Positions 18,095 to 25,698 of a DNA stretch of 58,149 nt are shown piece by piece; positions within the stretch are counted from its first letter, which is position 1; the number at the start of each line of letters is the position of its first letter. The notes under the pieces are model-generated. The model was not told the DNA's origin. It did not search any database and was given only the letters and a program-made list of their open reading frames with translations. The translations under genes were made by a program, and so were the position numbers. Source of the stretch: Verrucomicrobiia bacterium (GTDB lineage: Bacteria > Verrucomicrobiota > Verrucomicrobiia > Limisphaerales > CAIMTB01); assembly GCA_019634625.1 (NCBI GenBank), contig JAHCBA010000042.1:1-58149 (forward strand), given 5' to 3'.

Positions 18095-21000
18095 ATGAAA
18101 ACTGCGGCGTGCGTCGTGGCGGTGTCCCTGGGTTGGAGCGCGTTGGGTCAGGCACCGCCCGAGGCGTTGACTCGCTGGAACCTGCGGAGTCCGAACCCGG
18201 TGATCTGGGGCATTGCGGAGGGACCGCCGGGACTGGTGGCGGTTGGAGGCGATGGCGTCGTCATGGTCTCACCCGACGGTCAGGCGTGGTCGGATGTGAC
18301 CGCCGGCACGACCAATCGGAACTCCCTGTTCGCCGTGACCCATGCCGAGGACGGCTTCCTGGCGGTGGGCGCCCAGGGCGTCGTTCTGTCGTCCATCAAC
18401 GGACGGGATTGGGTGGGCCGCTTCAGCGGCACCACGAATGAACTCCGGGCGATCTCCTGGATTCCCGGCCGCGGCGTCATCGTCGGCGGCCGCGGAACCA
18501 TCCTGGTCTCCCCGAACGGTCACAACTGGACCTCGATTCCCGGTGGCGGTTCCGTCGTTTGGTATGGGGTCGCCCAGGGCGGCGGCGTGGCCGTGGCTGT
18601 GGGTTCCGGAGGCGCCATCGCGTTTTCAGAGAACTTCTCGGACTGGTTTCTGATCCCCTCGGGAACCACCCGAACCCTGCGGGCAGTCGGTTATTTTGAC
18701 GGCACTTTCCTGGCAGCCGGCTTCTCCGGAACCATCCTGACCTCGACGGACGGCGTGGTGTGGCGACCGCAGGCACCCGAAAACCCCTCGGATTACTACA
18801 GTGTGTCCAGGTTCGAAGACCAGTACCGGGTGGCGGGCGGACCGGGTCAGCGTGTCTCGTCCTACGCCCGGATCGCCAGTTCGCGAACCTTCACGAACTG
18901 GGTGGAGTCCGCCGCACCCCTCAATGCGATCGTCGGTCTGCATCCGATGCCGGACCAACTGCTGGCCGTGGGCGCCGGCGGAACCATCGCCCGATCCACC
19001 GATGGCCTGGACTGGCAGGGAATCGCATCGAGCCCAACCGAGGGCCTGTGGGGACTGAGCTTCGTGAATGGCGCCCTCCATGTCGGGGGCAGTCCCCAGA
19101 CTCTTCAGATTTCGCATTCCACCTTCCTCTCCCAGGCACGCATCACCGGCCTGCAGCGCCACCGCGGGAACGGAAATTGGGACGTTGTACCCATCCCCGA
19201 AACGCCGGCCTTCGCCAGGGCGATTCCAGGCGGGCCGGGCTATGTCGCGGTCGGGCCGGGAATCGGCCTCCATATCTCCGGGGATGGCGTGACATGGCAA
19301 CCCGTGGAAGACGCCGCCGGACTGGCGCTCCATGATGTGGCCTTCAGTGGCAGCCGCTGGATGGCCGTGGGCGCGTTGTCCACACAGTCCACGGCGCCGG
19401 GCGTGGCGCTGACGTCCACGGACGGCATCGCCTGGGAACGCGTCGATCTCCCCGCCCAACGGGCCCTGGTCCAGGTCGCTTATGGCAATGGCGTCTTCGT
19501 GGCCACCGGCGCCGCAGACGTCCTGTCCTCCCCGGATGGCACCGGGTGGAGACGTGGCACCCCGGTGCCAACCGCCGTGTCCGGCGACTTCGGATTGCTT
19601 GGCATCGCGTTCGGCAACGGCCGGTTCGTCGGCGTGCGGAATTCCGATTTTGCCGTCAGCGAGGACGGCGTTGCCTGGACGGAGGTGCGGCCGACCGAGC
19701 GGTTTCCACTGCATGATGTGGCCTTCGGAGCGGGATGGTTCGTCGGCGTGGGAGCCGGCACCGGGGCAGCCGGGTCCCTCAACCGCGTCGCCGTCTCGAT
19801 GGACGGCATTGCCTGGAGCACCCACGAGATCCCCACGACGAACTGGCTGCGTCGGGCGGCCTTTCTGGATGGTCGCTTCACCGCGGCGGGCGATCGCGGC
19901 ACGGTCATGGTATCCGACCCGCTTCCCCCGATGGCGCCTCACTTCCTTGCCCAACCTCGCGGGATCACGGTGGGGTCAGGGATCCGGGTGGACCTCGAGT
20001 CCCTGCCCGTCTCGTCCGAACCGCTCACGTTCCAGTGGTGGAAGGACGGACGTTCCCTGGAGGGCGCCGTGGGCGCGCGGCTGGTCCTCGAGCACCCGAC
20101 GCCGGCGGACAGCGGGATGTACCACGTCGTGGCCAGCAACGCCCTGGGCCGCACGGAGAGCACTGCCGTTCCCGTGACGATTTTGGTATCCGGACCGGCG
20201 GATCATTGGGCCGTCGTCCGCTATCCCGGCAGCCGGTTCCTCCTGGATCGTTTTGCCGTGGGGGCAGGCGTCTATGTGGCCACGACCGGGGACGGCGGTT
20301 TGGTCGTATCGACCAACGGCATCCATTGGGAGGCCGCGGAACGTCCTGGCGGGGAACGGTTGATCTCCGTCCGGTACCTGGCGGATTCCTTCGTGGTCGT
20401 GGGCGAGGGCGGAACGCTCCTCCGATCCAGCGACGGATTCGAATGGGTCCGCGACCCGGTGCCCACCGACAGGGCCCTGCATGACGTCGTCGAGCAGGCC
20501 GGGACCTGGCTCGTGGTGGGCGAGTCCGGCACCGTGCTGCGCGGCAATGCTCCTGACAGCCTGCAAGTCCTCCAACGGCCGGTGACCACTGATCTGAACC
20601 GCGTGGTGTGGGCCCCACCGGAATTCGTCGCGGTGGGGAATGAGGGCACCATCCTCCGTTCCTTCGACGGGAGCCTTTGGTTCCCGGACCTGGCTCCCAC
20701 CACCATGAACCTGCGCAGTGTCGCAACGAGCGGCCCCATGCTCGTTGCGGTCGGGGACGGCGGCACGTTCCTCCGATCGACCGACGGGTTCTCGTGGCGT
20801 CAATCCCTGGCCACGGGCGATTGGGGGTATCCGGACATTCTCGACGTGGTCTTCCTGGGCGACACCTTCTACGCTGCGGGACGTGGATGGTGGGCGACTT
20901 TCAGGGGAACCGCGAACACCACTGCCAGTTCCATGGGTTCCCTGCCAATCCCGTCCGCGTTCAGTTCCCTTCACGTCGCGGCCGCCGAACTGTACGGAGC

Positions 21001-22060
21001 CGCGGGAACGGCACTGATGCAAACCGTTGCCTCAGGCGGTTGGAGACCCTTTGAGGGCCCCGATAACCGGAGCCTTCTAAGCCTCGCAGACCGGGGGGAC
21101 CTGATGGTCGCCGTCGGGGCCATGGGAACCATCCTCCGCTCGGAGGACGGGACGGATTGGACCCGGGAGGAATCGCACGTCACCACCCTCCTGCGCGGGG
21201 TCGCTGCGGGCGCAGGCGTGTTTGTCGCCGTGGGGAACGAGGGCACAATTCTGCGCTCGCTGGACGGCCGGGTATGGGACCCCATGGTCTCAGGCGTCGT
21301 GACGAACCTCCTGTCCATCTGTCACGGCGCCGGGCGCTTTGTCGCTGTGGGCCTCGCCGGCGTGGTCCTGGTCTCGGACGATGGCGTGCAATGGACGCGG
21401 CGCGGCGATCTCCCCGTCGGCGTGAGTCGGGTGAAATACATCGACGGACGCTACTGGGCCCTCTCGACGCGGACGGTGTTCACCTCGGCGGACACCGTGG
21501 ACTGGACCAGCACCCAGTTCACGGGTCAGGCCTTCGTCGCCGACATCGAACGGTTCGACGGCGGATGGATCCTCCTCGAGAACTACGGGATCCGGACCTC
21601 CCCTGATGGGGCGGACTGGACCCCGCTCATGTTGGTCGGGATACCGGCCGAGGCGTCACGCCTTGCCAGGCACGCCCATCTTCTCGCTGCGGTGGGTTCG
21701 TCCGATGCCATTCACTTCTCGGCCAACGGCCAGGATTGGTACCCGCGCGAGACCGGGGCCAAGTGGGTCCTGCGGGATGTTCAATACCTGCGTGGCGCCT
21801 TCTACGCTGTGGGAGACTTCGGCGTCGTTGTCCGGTCCGCGCCCCATGCGAAGCTGGTCGCCCGGCCCGGGAACGAACGCCACATCATCCTCGAGGGCCA
21901 TCATGGGCGCCCGTACCGCGTGGAATACCGCGAGGCCGCCGGCCCCGCCGGTGTCTGGCAAGTCCTGCCGGATCCCACCGAAGGCCCCGACGGCCCGTTC
22001 TGGCGTGATACGGAGCCCGATCCGACCCCGAGGATCTACCGGGCGGTCCTGGACGAATAG
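18095..22060 (+). CDS. Large secreted repeat protein (Ycf48/BNR-like beta-propeller repeats with an Ig-like domain)
   Basis: A 1321-residue exported protein. Residues 1-19 look like a signal peptide (MKTAACVVAVSLGWSALGQA). Most of the chain consists of ~40-residue repeats of the form L-x-x-V-x-F-x-x-G-x-FVAVG-x-x-G-x-I-x-x-S-x-DG-x-x-W, as in Ycf48/BNR-type propeller blades; I count more than 20, enough for several propellers. Around residues 610-700 an Ig-like domain interrupts them (FQWWKDGRSLEG ... DSGMYHVVASNALG). The C-terminal ~45 residues form a small beta module common at the ends of verrucomicrobial exported proteins. Function unknown; surface binding is plausible. It stands alone, with no clear operon partner. 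Confidence 0.8.
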   Translation: MKTAACVVAVSLGWSALGQAPPEALTRWNLRSPNPVIWGIAEGPPGLVAVGGDGVVMVSPDGQAWSDVTAGTTNRNSLFAVTHAEDGFLAVGAQGVVLSSINGRDWVGRFSGTTNELRAISWIPGRGVIVGGRGTILVSPNGHNWTSIPGGGSVVWYGVAQGGGVAVAVGSGGAIAFSENFSDWFLIPSGTTRTLRAVGYFDGTFLAAGFSGTILTSTDGVVWRPQAPENPSDYYSVSRFEDQYRVAGGPGQRVSSYARIASSRTFTNWVESAAPLNAIVGLHPMPDQLLAVGAGGTIARSTDGLDWQGIASSPTEGLWGLSFVNGALHVGGSPQTLQISHSTFLSQARITGLQRHRGNGNWDVVPIPETPAFARAIPGGPGYVAVGPGIGLHISGDGVTWQPVEDAAGLALHDVAFSGSRWMAVGALSTQSTAPGVALTSTDGIAWERVDLPAQRALVQVAYGNGVFVATGAADVLSSPDGTGWRRGTPVPTAVSGDFGLLGIAFGNGRFVGVRNSDFAVSEDGVAWTEVRPTERFPLHDVAFGAGWFVGVGAGTGAAGSLNRVAVSMDGIAWSTHEIPTTNWLRRAAFLDGRFTAAGDRGTVMVSDPLPPMAPHFLAQPRGITVGSGIRVDLESLPVSSEPLTFQWWKDGRSLEGAVGARLVLEHPTPADSGMYHVVASNALGRTESTAVPVTILVSGPADHWAVVRYPGSRFLLDRFAVGAGVYVATTGDGGLVVSTNGIHWEAAERPGGERLISVRYLADSFVVVGEGGTLLRSSDGFEWVRDPVPTDRALHDVVEQAGTWLVVGESGTVLRGNAPDSLQVLQRPVTTDLNRVVWAPPEFVAVGNEGTILRSFDGSLWFPDLAPTTMNLRSVATSGPMLVAVGDGGTFLRSTDGFSWRQSLATGDWGYPDILDVVFLGDTFYAAGRGWWATFRGTANTTASSMGSLPIPSAFSSLHVAAAELYGAAGTALMQTVASGGWRPFEGPDNRSLLSLADRGDLMVAVGAMGTILRSEDGTDWTREESHVTTLLRGVAAGAGVFVAVGNEGTILRSLDGRVWDPMVSGVVTNLLSICHGAGRFVAVGLAGVVLVSDDGVQWTRRGDLPVGVSRVKYIDGRYWALSTRTVFTSADTVDWTSTQFTGQAFVADIERFDGGWILLENYGIRTSPDGADWTPLMLVGIPAEASRLARHAHLLAAVGSSDAIHFSANGQDWYPRETGAKWVLRDVQYLRGAFYAVGDFGVVVRSAPHAKLVARPGNERHIILEGHHGRPYRVEYREAAGPAGVWQVLPDPTEGPDGPFWRDTEPDPTPRIYRAVLDE

Positions 22061-22241
22061 GCACGACATCCGCGCAGGTTGGGTGTTCCCGGACGCCGGC
22101 TCCCACGCCCCCTTGATCCGAAGGTCAAGGCGCGCATTTCAAGTCTCTGGAACCCGCCCCAAGGGATGTTCTGGAGAACGTGGCGATAAAGGTCGCCGAC
22201 GAGGTGGAGGTGGACGGAAGCACCCATGCATCGTGAATCAC

Positions 22242-22382
22242 CTACACGGCTTCGATGGGCACGTTGCTGGGCTCTTCATCCAGGATGGTCACCAACGCCC
22301 TGCGCGCGCCTGCAAGCGTCACATGCTCCAGCACTTGCACGGCGCCGCTAGGATCGATTACCGCCTCGACCGTTCTGAGCAT
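22242..22382 (-). CDS. Small antitoxin-like protein (46 residues)
   Basis: An ATG at 22382 opens a 46-codon frame reading MLRTVEAVIDPSGAVQVLEH, then VTLAGARRALVTILDEEPS, ending at TAG. The pattern (short N-terminal strand VEAVID, a turn, V-x-x-LE-x-V-x-L, then RRALVTIL) resembles small antitoxins of the DUF104/AbrB-like kind that sit before toxin genes. It overlaps the 3' end of the APC permease by 35 bases in another frame. No toxin is visible downstream, and the usual C-terminal toxin-binding tail seems short. It may be an orphan or truncated antitoxin. Confidence 0.5.
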   Translation of the reverse strand: MLRTVEAVIDPSGAVQVLEHVTLAGARRALVTILDEEPSNVPIEAV

Positions 22383-23670
22383 GGCTCCTGGCTATCTTGT
22401 GCCAAATCAGGCCTGCACCAATGAGCACGAGACCAGCGATCCAGATCTTCGGCTCCACCCAAAAAGCGAGGCCAAGGCAGGATATGAGGCCGCAGATGGG
22501 TACCCATCCGGGGTACAGCCTGCTCTCATTCGGAAGCCGAAGGGCCGCAAGATTGGTGAGGGCGTAGTAGACGAGCACTGTGAACGCGCTGAACGACCAT
22601 GTGAGCCTTACGCTTCCTGTCATTGCGAGCGCGGCAATAATGACCGCCACGACGATGACGGCGCGACGCGGAGAGGCGTGTTCGCCGTCCAGCCGGGTCA
22701 GCCCCCGCGGCATATCACCTCGCCGGGACATTGCTAAGAGCACCCTCGAAAGCCCAAGCAGCAGATTGAGCAGGACGCCGAGCATCGCCGTCACGGCACC
22801 GGCGGCGACGAGCCATGCGACGCCGGGAACTCCGAAGCCGCGGGCGACCACCTCCAGCGGAGCGGCGGCGGCAAGCGTGGCCTCGGCCATTCCAGGGGCG
22901 CCGATGGCGGCCACGGCGATGAAGGCCACGGCGGTGTAGATGGCCATAGTGGCCAGCAGTGTGAGGATGATCGCCTTCGGGATGCTGCGCTGGGGCTCGC
23001 GGATCTCCTCGCCCAGCGTCGCAATACGGCCGTAGCCCGTGTACGCCACGAACATCAGGGCGGTCGCGTGGAGCAGCCCACGGAGGCCATCGGCTTCGGT
23101 GTCGAGAAGGGCGTTGAGATGTTCTGGCGCCCCGTCGACCGCCGACGGAATGCCTGTGAGAACGAAAGCCAGCAAGGCCACCAGGGTCAACGATACGATC
23201 ACGGCGTTGGTTTGGTTCGACTGGCGCATCCCGCTGGCGACGACCACCGTCAGAAGGCCGATTACCACGAGCGCCAAAACGATCCGAGCCGTCATACCCG
23301 ACTGACCGAGGGCAATCAGCACGTACCCGGCAAAGCCGAGCGCCGCCGTCGCTGCAGAAGCGGACTTCGCGCTGAGGAACATCCACCCGGCCGTGAAGCC
23401 GAGCGTCGGGTTCAGGTAGCGGTAGGCGTATTCGTAGGTGCCGCCGCTAACGGGATGACTCGCGGCGAGCTGCGCGCTAGACAGCCCGTTGAACGTGGCG
23501 ACCACCGCCGCGACCGCGACCGCGAGGATCACGGACGGTCCGGCGACCCCTGCAGCAATGCCGATGCTTACGAAGATGCCGGTGCCCAGGATCGAGCCGA
23601 GCCCCATCAGCACGGCGCCAGGCACGCCGACCATGCGCGCAAGTCGCCCTCGCCCGGTCGTCTGGCTCAC
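22348..23670 (-). CDS. APC-superfamily amino acid permease
   Basis: A 440-residue integral membrane protein with about 12 hydrophobic spans, the typical size of the APC (amino acid-polyamine-organocation) family. The N-terminal GLGSILGTGIFVSIG is the family's substrate-binding G-x-G-I-F segment in TM1; EEIREPQRSIPKAI is the classic loop between TM6 and TM7. The GTG start at 23670 is chosen because AAAGGAGG lies 8 bases upstream and the GTGA overlaps the stop of the preceding doxX remnant. The substrate cannot be told; cationic amino acid transporters are closest by eye. It is the last large gene of a minus-strand operon with a c-type-heme lipoprotein. Confidence 0.88.
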   Translation of the reverse strand: MSQTTGRGRLARMVGVPGAVLMGLGSILGTGIFVSIGIAAGVAGPSVILAVAVAAVVATFNGLSSAQLAASHPVSGGTYEYAYRYLNPTLGFTAGWMFLSAKSASAATAALGFAGYVLIALGQSGMTARIVLALVVIGLLTVVVASGMRQSNQTNAVIVSLTLVALLAFVLTGIPSAVDGAPEHLNALLDTEADGLRGLLHATALMFVAYTGYGRIATLGEEIREPQRSIPKAIILTLLATMAIYTAVAFIAVAAIGAPGMAEATLAAAAPLEVVARGFGVPGVAWLVAAGAVTAMLGVLLNLLLGLSRVLLAMSRRGDMPRGLTRLDGEHASPRRAVIVVAVIIAALAMTGSVRLTWSFSAFTVLVYYALTNLAALRLPNESRLYPGWVPICGLISCLGLAFWVEPKIWIAGLVLIGAGLIWHKIARSHAQNGRGGNRS

Positions 23671-23980
23671 GGTCGCTTCCTCCTTTCGATCTGGCCGTCG
23701 AGCGACCAAGGTCCTGCTCCGACGATCAGCAAGAAGATGGAACCAAGAAGCATCGCGAAGTCAGAAGCAAGATCCCGCAGACGATTTCAATTCCTCCCAC
23801 AAGCGGTCCGCTCACCCCGGGCCAAGGAATTCCGATCTTTGCAAAACGCCCCGCACCCCGCGCAGCGGGTTCCAGGAACTTCTGGATTCCCTCGGAGAGA
23901 AAGACACAACCGACCATCATTCGGATCAAAAGGGTGGCTGTCGGCGCGTTTGTACGCATGAAATCGTTGGCCAGTTTCAT
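23667..23980 (-). pseudogene. Broken DoxX-family membrane protein gene
   Basis: The frame starts MKLANDFMRTNAPTATLLIR and continues with DoxX hallmarks (GCVFLSEGIQKFL ... GPLVGGIEIVCGILLL). It then shifts frame after about 80 residues. The expected C-terminal part (FAMLLGSIFLLIVGAGPWSL, then DGQIERRKRP) is present just downstream in another frame, with about 120 bases between them missing. The start overlaps the stop of the heme lipoprotein (ATGA) and the original stop overlaps the GTG of the permease. The lesion is therefore an internal deletion plus frameshift in a once tightly coupled three-gene operon. DoxX proteins usually take part in redox or sulfur metabolism at the membrane. Confidence 0.8.
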
Positions 23981-24519
23981 TTCTGTAGCCGTCCCTCCTC
24001 TGGATTCGGTGTGGAGGAGAGCCGGATCGGCGATAGACGGAAGTCCGGCGGTGCCACATGCATGAACGGAACCTGCTCGGCCTGATGGCAGGCGTTGCAG
24101 GTCGCAGTAAGTGTCCTCACGGCCGCGTCGAGCGCGGACGCATCTCTTGCTTCTATTGCGGTGCGCACCTGGGTGACAGCTCCATCGAGCATCTGAGCGG
24201 AGGCCGCACGTTTTGGCCGCCTCTGTACCCCATTCGCAATGGCAGTTTCGATCTTCCCGAGTTGATAGGTGGCATATCCCCAGTTCCGATCCCGGCTCGC
24301 CCAATAGAGTTCCCCATACCGGTAGCCGACCTCGACCATCGCCATGTCAAAGCCCCGCAGATGCCTTGCGACCAATTCTAAACGGGTATCGACGTCGCCC
24401 CGTAGCCACTCGCTGCCGTCCGAACTTGCACGCGTGTCCCGACTTTCGTCCTGATTTGATTCCGTGCAGCCGACAAAAAGCGTCGTAAACGCTATCAGTA
24501 TTATCGCTATTTTGCTCAT
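23977..24519 (-). CDS. Periplasmic lipoprotein with a c-type heme motif
   Basis: A 180-residue exported lipoprotein. The N-terminus IAIILIAFTTLFVGC has a lipobox with Cys18. Near the C-terminus CNACH (C141-H145) is a covalent heme c attachment motif; M153 in VPFMHV is a candidate sixth ligand. The region between is helical and Ala/Arg-rich. This looks like a monoheme cytochrome of the class II-like type, with its heme motif near the C-terminus. AAGGAG lies upstream of the ATG at 24519. It is the first gene of an operon with doxX (now broken) and an APC permease, and lies just downstream of an integron attC site on the same strand. Confidence 0.78.
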   Translation of the reverse strand: MSKIAIILIAFTTLFVGCTESNQDESRDTRASSDGSEWLRGDVDTRLELVARHLRGFDMAMVEVGYRYGELYWASRDRNWGYATYQLGKIETAIANGVQRRPKRAASAQMLDGAVTQVRTAIEARDASALDAAVRTLTATCNACHQAEQVPFMHVAPPDFRLSPIRLSSTPNPEEGRLQK

Positions 24520-24568
24520 CTTTGTATCTGTTATCTCCTTCGTTCCGCGAAGTCGGCTTTCTTTCTGC

Positions 24569-24624
24569 GCCCAACGCCTCAATCAGCCGACGCGTCCGCG
24601 TTCGGCTGCATTGACTTGTTGGGA
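24569..24624 (-). other. Integron attC recombination site (56 bp)
   Basis: On the minus strand the site runs from TCCCAAC (R'' box) to GTTGGGC (R' box, matching GTTRRRY). Between them are TCAATGCAGCCGA and TCGGCTGATTGA, which pair as the L''/L' arms. One unpaired G interrupts the first arm: the extrahelical base that integron integrases read. The centre ACGCGGACGCG forms a short stem-loop. Spacing, box order and the TGATTGAGGC-GTTGGGC end are standard attC. The stop codon of the small ORF at 24579 lies inside the site, as is common for cassettes. The R'' box has T at the purine position. No integrase or second attC is seen, so this is a lone site in the window. Confidence 0.82.
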
Positions 24625-24764
24625 GGGAGAAATATGCCCGCCACGCCGACAACCGTCCAGGCAGCCACTCCAGCCAGAGGCATTGCCAAAAACCGGCGCT
24701 GCGCAAATTCGCGCCGCTGCTCATCCAAGGTTCTCGGCGTGCTCACTGACTCTCTCTTGGTCAT
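24579..24764 (-). CDS. Small single-span membrane protein (integron cassette ORF)
   Basis: A 61-residue protein: a charged N-terminus (MTKRESVSTPRTLDEQRREF), one hydrophobic span (residues ~28-46, MPLAGVAAWTVVGVAGIFL) and a tail that is simply translation of the attC site. Family unknown. A short membrane-protein ORF whose stop lies in attC is typical of integron gene cassettes. Bases 24765-25051 upstream hold no recognisable gene or attachment site. Confidence 0.6.
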   Translation of the reverse strand: MTKRESVSTPRTLDEQRREFAQRRFLAMPLAGVAAWTVVGVAGIFLPPNKSMQPNADASAD

Positions 24765-25051
24765 ACTGCCTTCGGCCGATAGCCCATCGCAAAGCTGAGC
24801 GACTGCCGCCTGAAACGCAAGGTCGAGCGTGAATGGAAGGGAGACTTGGCTTGGACTGGGAGGCGAGCGGCCACGGGCTGCACAGCTGCAGTATGTGGCT
24901 TGCAGAGACCAAAAGAATGAAGTGGGACGAAGATTTTCCTCGTGCTTCCAGGAATCATCCGGCGATCAGGGATGCGGGTGCCACGACATGCACGGATTTC
25001 GAGATCCAATGCCAGATCTGGAACGCTGCTTCGGTATGGCGGGGAGCGGGG

Positions 25052-25249
25052 TCAGAAGAGCGTGTAGATGAAGGGGGCGGCGGCGGTGCCGGAAAGCAGG
25101 ACCAGGGCGCCGAAGAGGAGGAGGACCAGGGCGATGGGGAGGAGCCACCATTTCTTGTTCTCCTTGAGAAAGGCCCAGGTCTCGGCCAGGAACCCGATGG
25201 GCCGGTCGTCGGCCGCGGCTGCTTCGAACTCGGAGGGTTTTCTGGCCAT
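25052..25249 (-). CDS. DUF5989 small membrane protein
   Basis: A 65-residue protein with one transmembrane span. The pattern AETWAFLKENKKWWLLPIAL, then LLLFGALVLLSG and the end APFIYTLF, is characteristic of the DUF5989 family, which almost always follows SxtJ and carbamoyltransferase genes. It lies 24 bases after sxtJ on the same strand. Its biochemical role is not known; an accessory membrane role in the carbamoylation module is inferred from this constant linkage. Confidence 0.85.
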   Translation of the reverse strand: MARKPSEFEAAAADDRPIGFLAETWAFLKENKKWWLLPIALVLLLFGALVLLSGTAAAPFIYTLF

Positions 25250-25273
25250 GGCGGGAAGCTGGGTCGGCGGGGT

Positions 25274-25687
25274 TCAGTATTGTCTGAGGTAGCGTCGCGG
25301 ATCGCGGACACCCGGCCGGGGCTCCCAGTAGGTACGGTCCGGCGGGCGCCTGTTCCGGAGCATGGGATCCCAGCCGCGCAGCCGCAAGACCTGTCCGATG
25401 ACCAGAAAGACGAGGAAGATGCCGACGAGGAGGATCTGGGAGACGACCAGGCCGATGGGGAAGGCGACGGCCATGGCGAGGGTGTAGGTCCAGCGGGTCC
25501 AGCGGGGGAGGAGCCAGGCGCCGAGCAGGAGGAGGAGGGCGGCACCGATCAGGATGGCCCCGAGCCCCGGGCGGGAGCGGGCAAGGATTTGAAAGAGGCC
25601 GAGTCCCGAAAGGAGCGCGGCGGCAAGCCCGGCGAATTGCCGGACGATGCGGGGGGTGGGTTCGCGAAGGACGTCGGACCACTGCAT
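25274..25687 (-). CDS. SxtJ-family membrane protein
   Basis: A 137-residue protein with about three hydrophobic spans (residues ~18-35, 43-60 and 68-100) and a basic C-terminal tail (LRLRGWDPMLRNRRPPDRTY). The P-T-P-R-x-x-R-Q-F start, the GxGAILIG span and the R-x-x-x-RRPP-DR-T-Y-W tail fit SxtJ, named from the saxitoxin cluster and found beside carbamoyltransferases in many bacteria. The start is 11 bases after the carbamoyltransferase stop, so they are co-transcribed. Function not established for the family. Confidence 0.82.
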   Translation of the reverse strand: MQWSDVLREPTPRIVRQFAGLAAALLSGLGLFQILARSRPGLGAILIGAALLLLLGAWLLPRWTRWTYTLAMAVAFPIGLVVSQILLVGIFLVFLVIGQVLRLRGWDPMLRNRRPPDRTYWEPRPGVRDPRRYLRQY

Positions 25688-25698
25688 GGCGGGGTGGG

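Noticed and set aside
22036-22241. Toxin gene following the small antitoxin-like ORF
   Set aside because: Minus-strand frames here give no PIN, RelE, MazF or HicA-like motif; the stretch looks non-coding.
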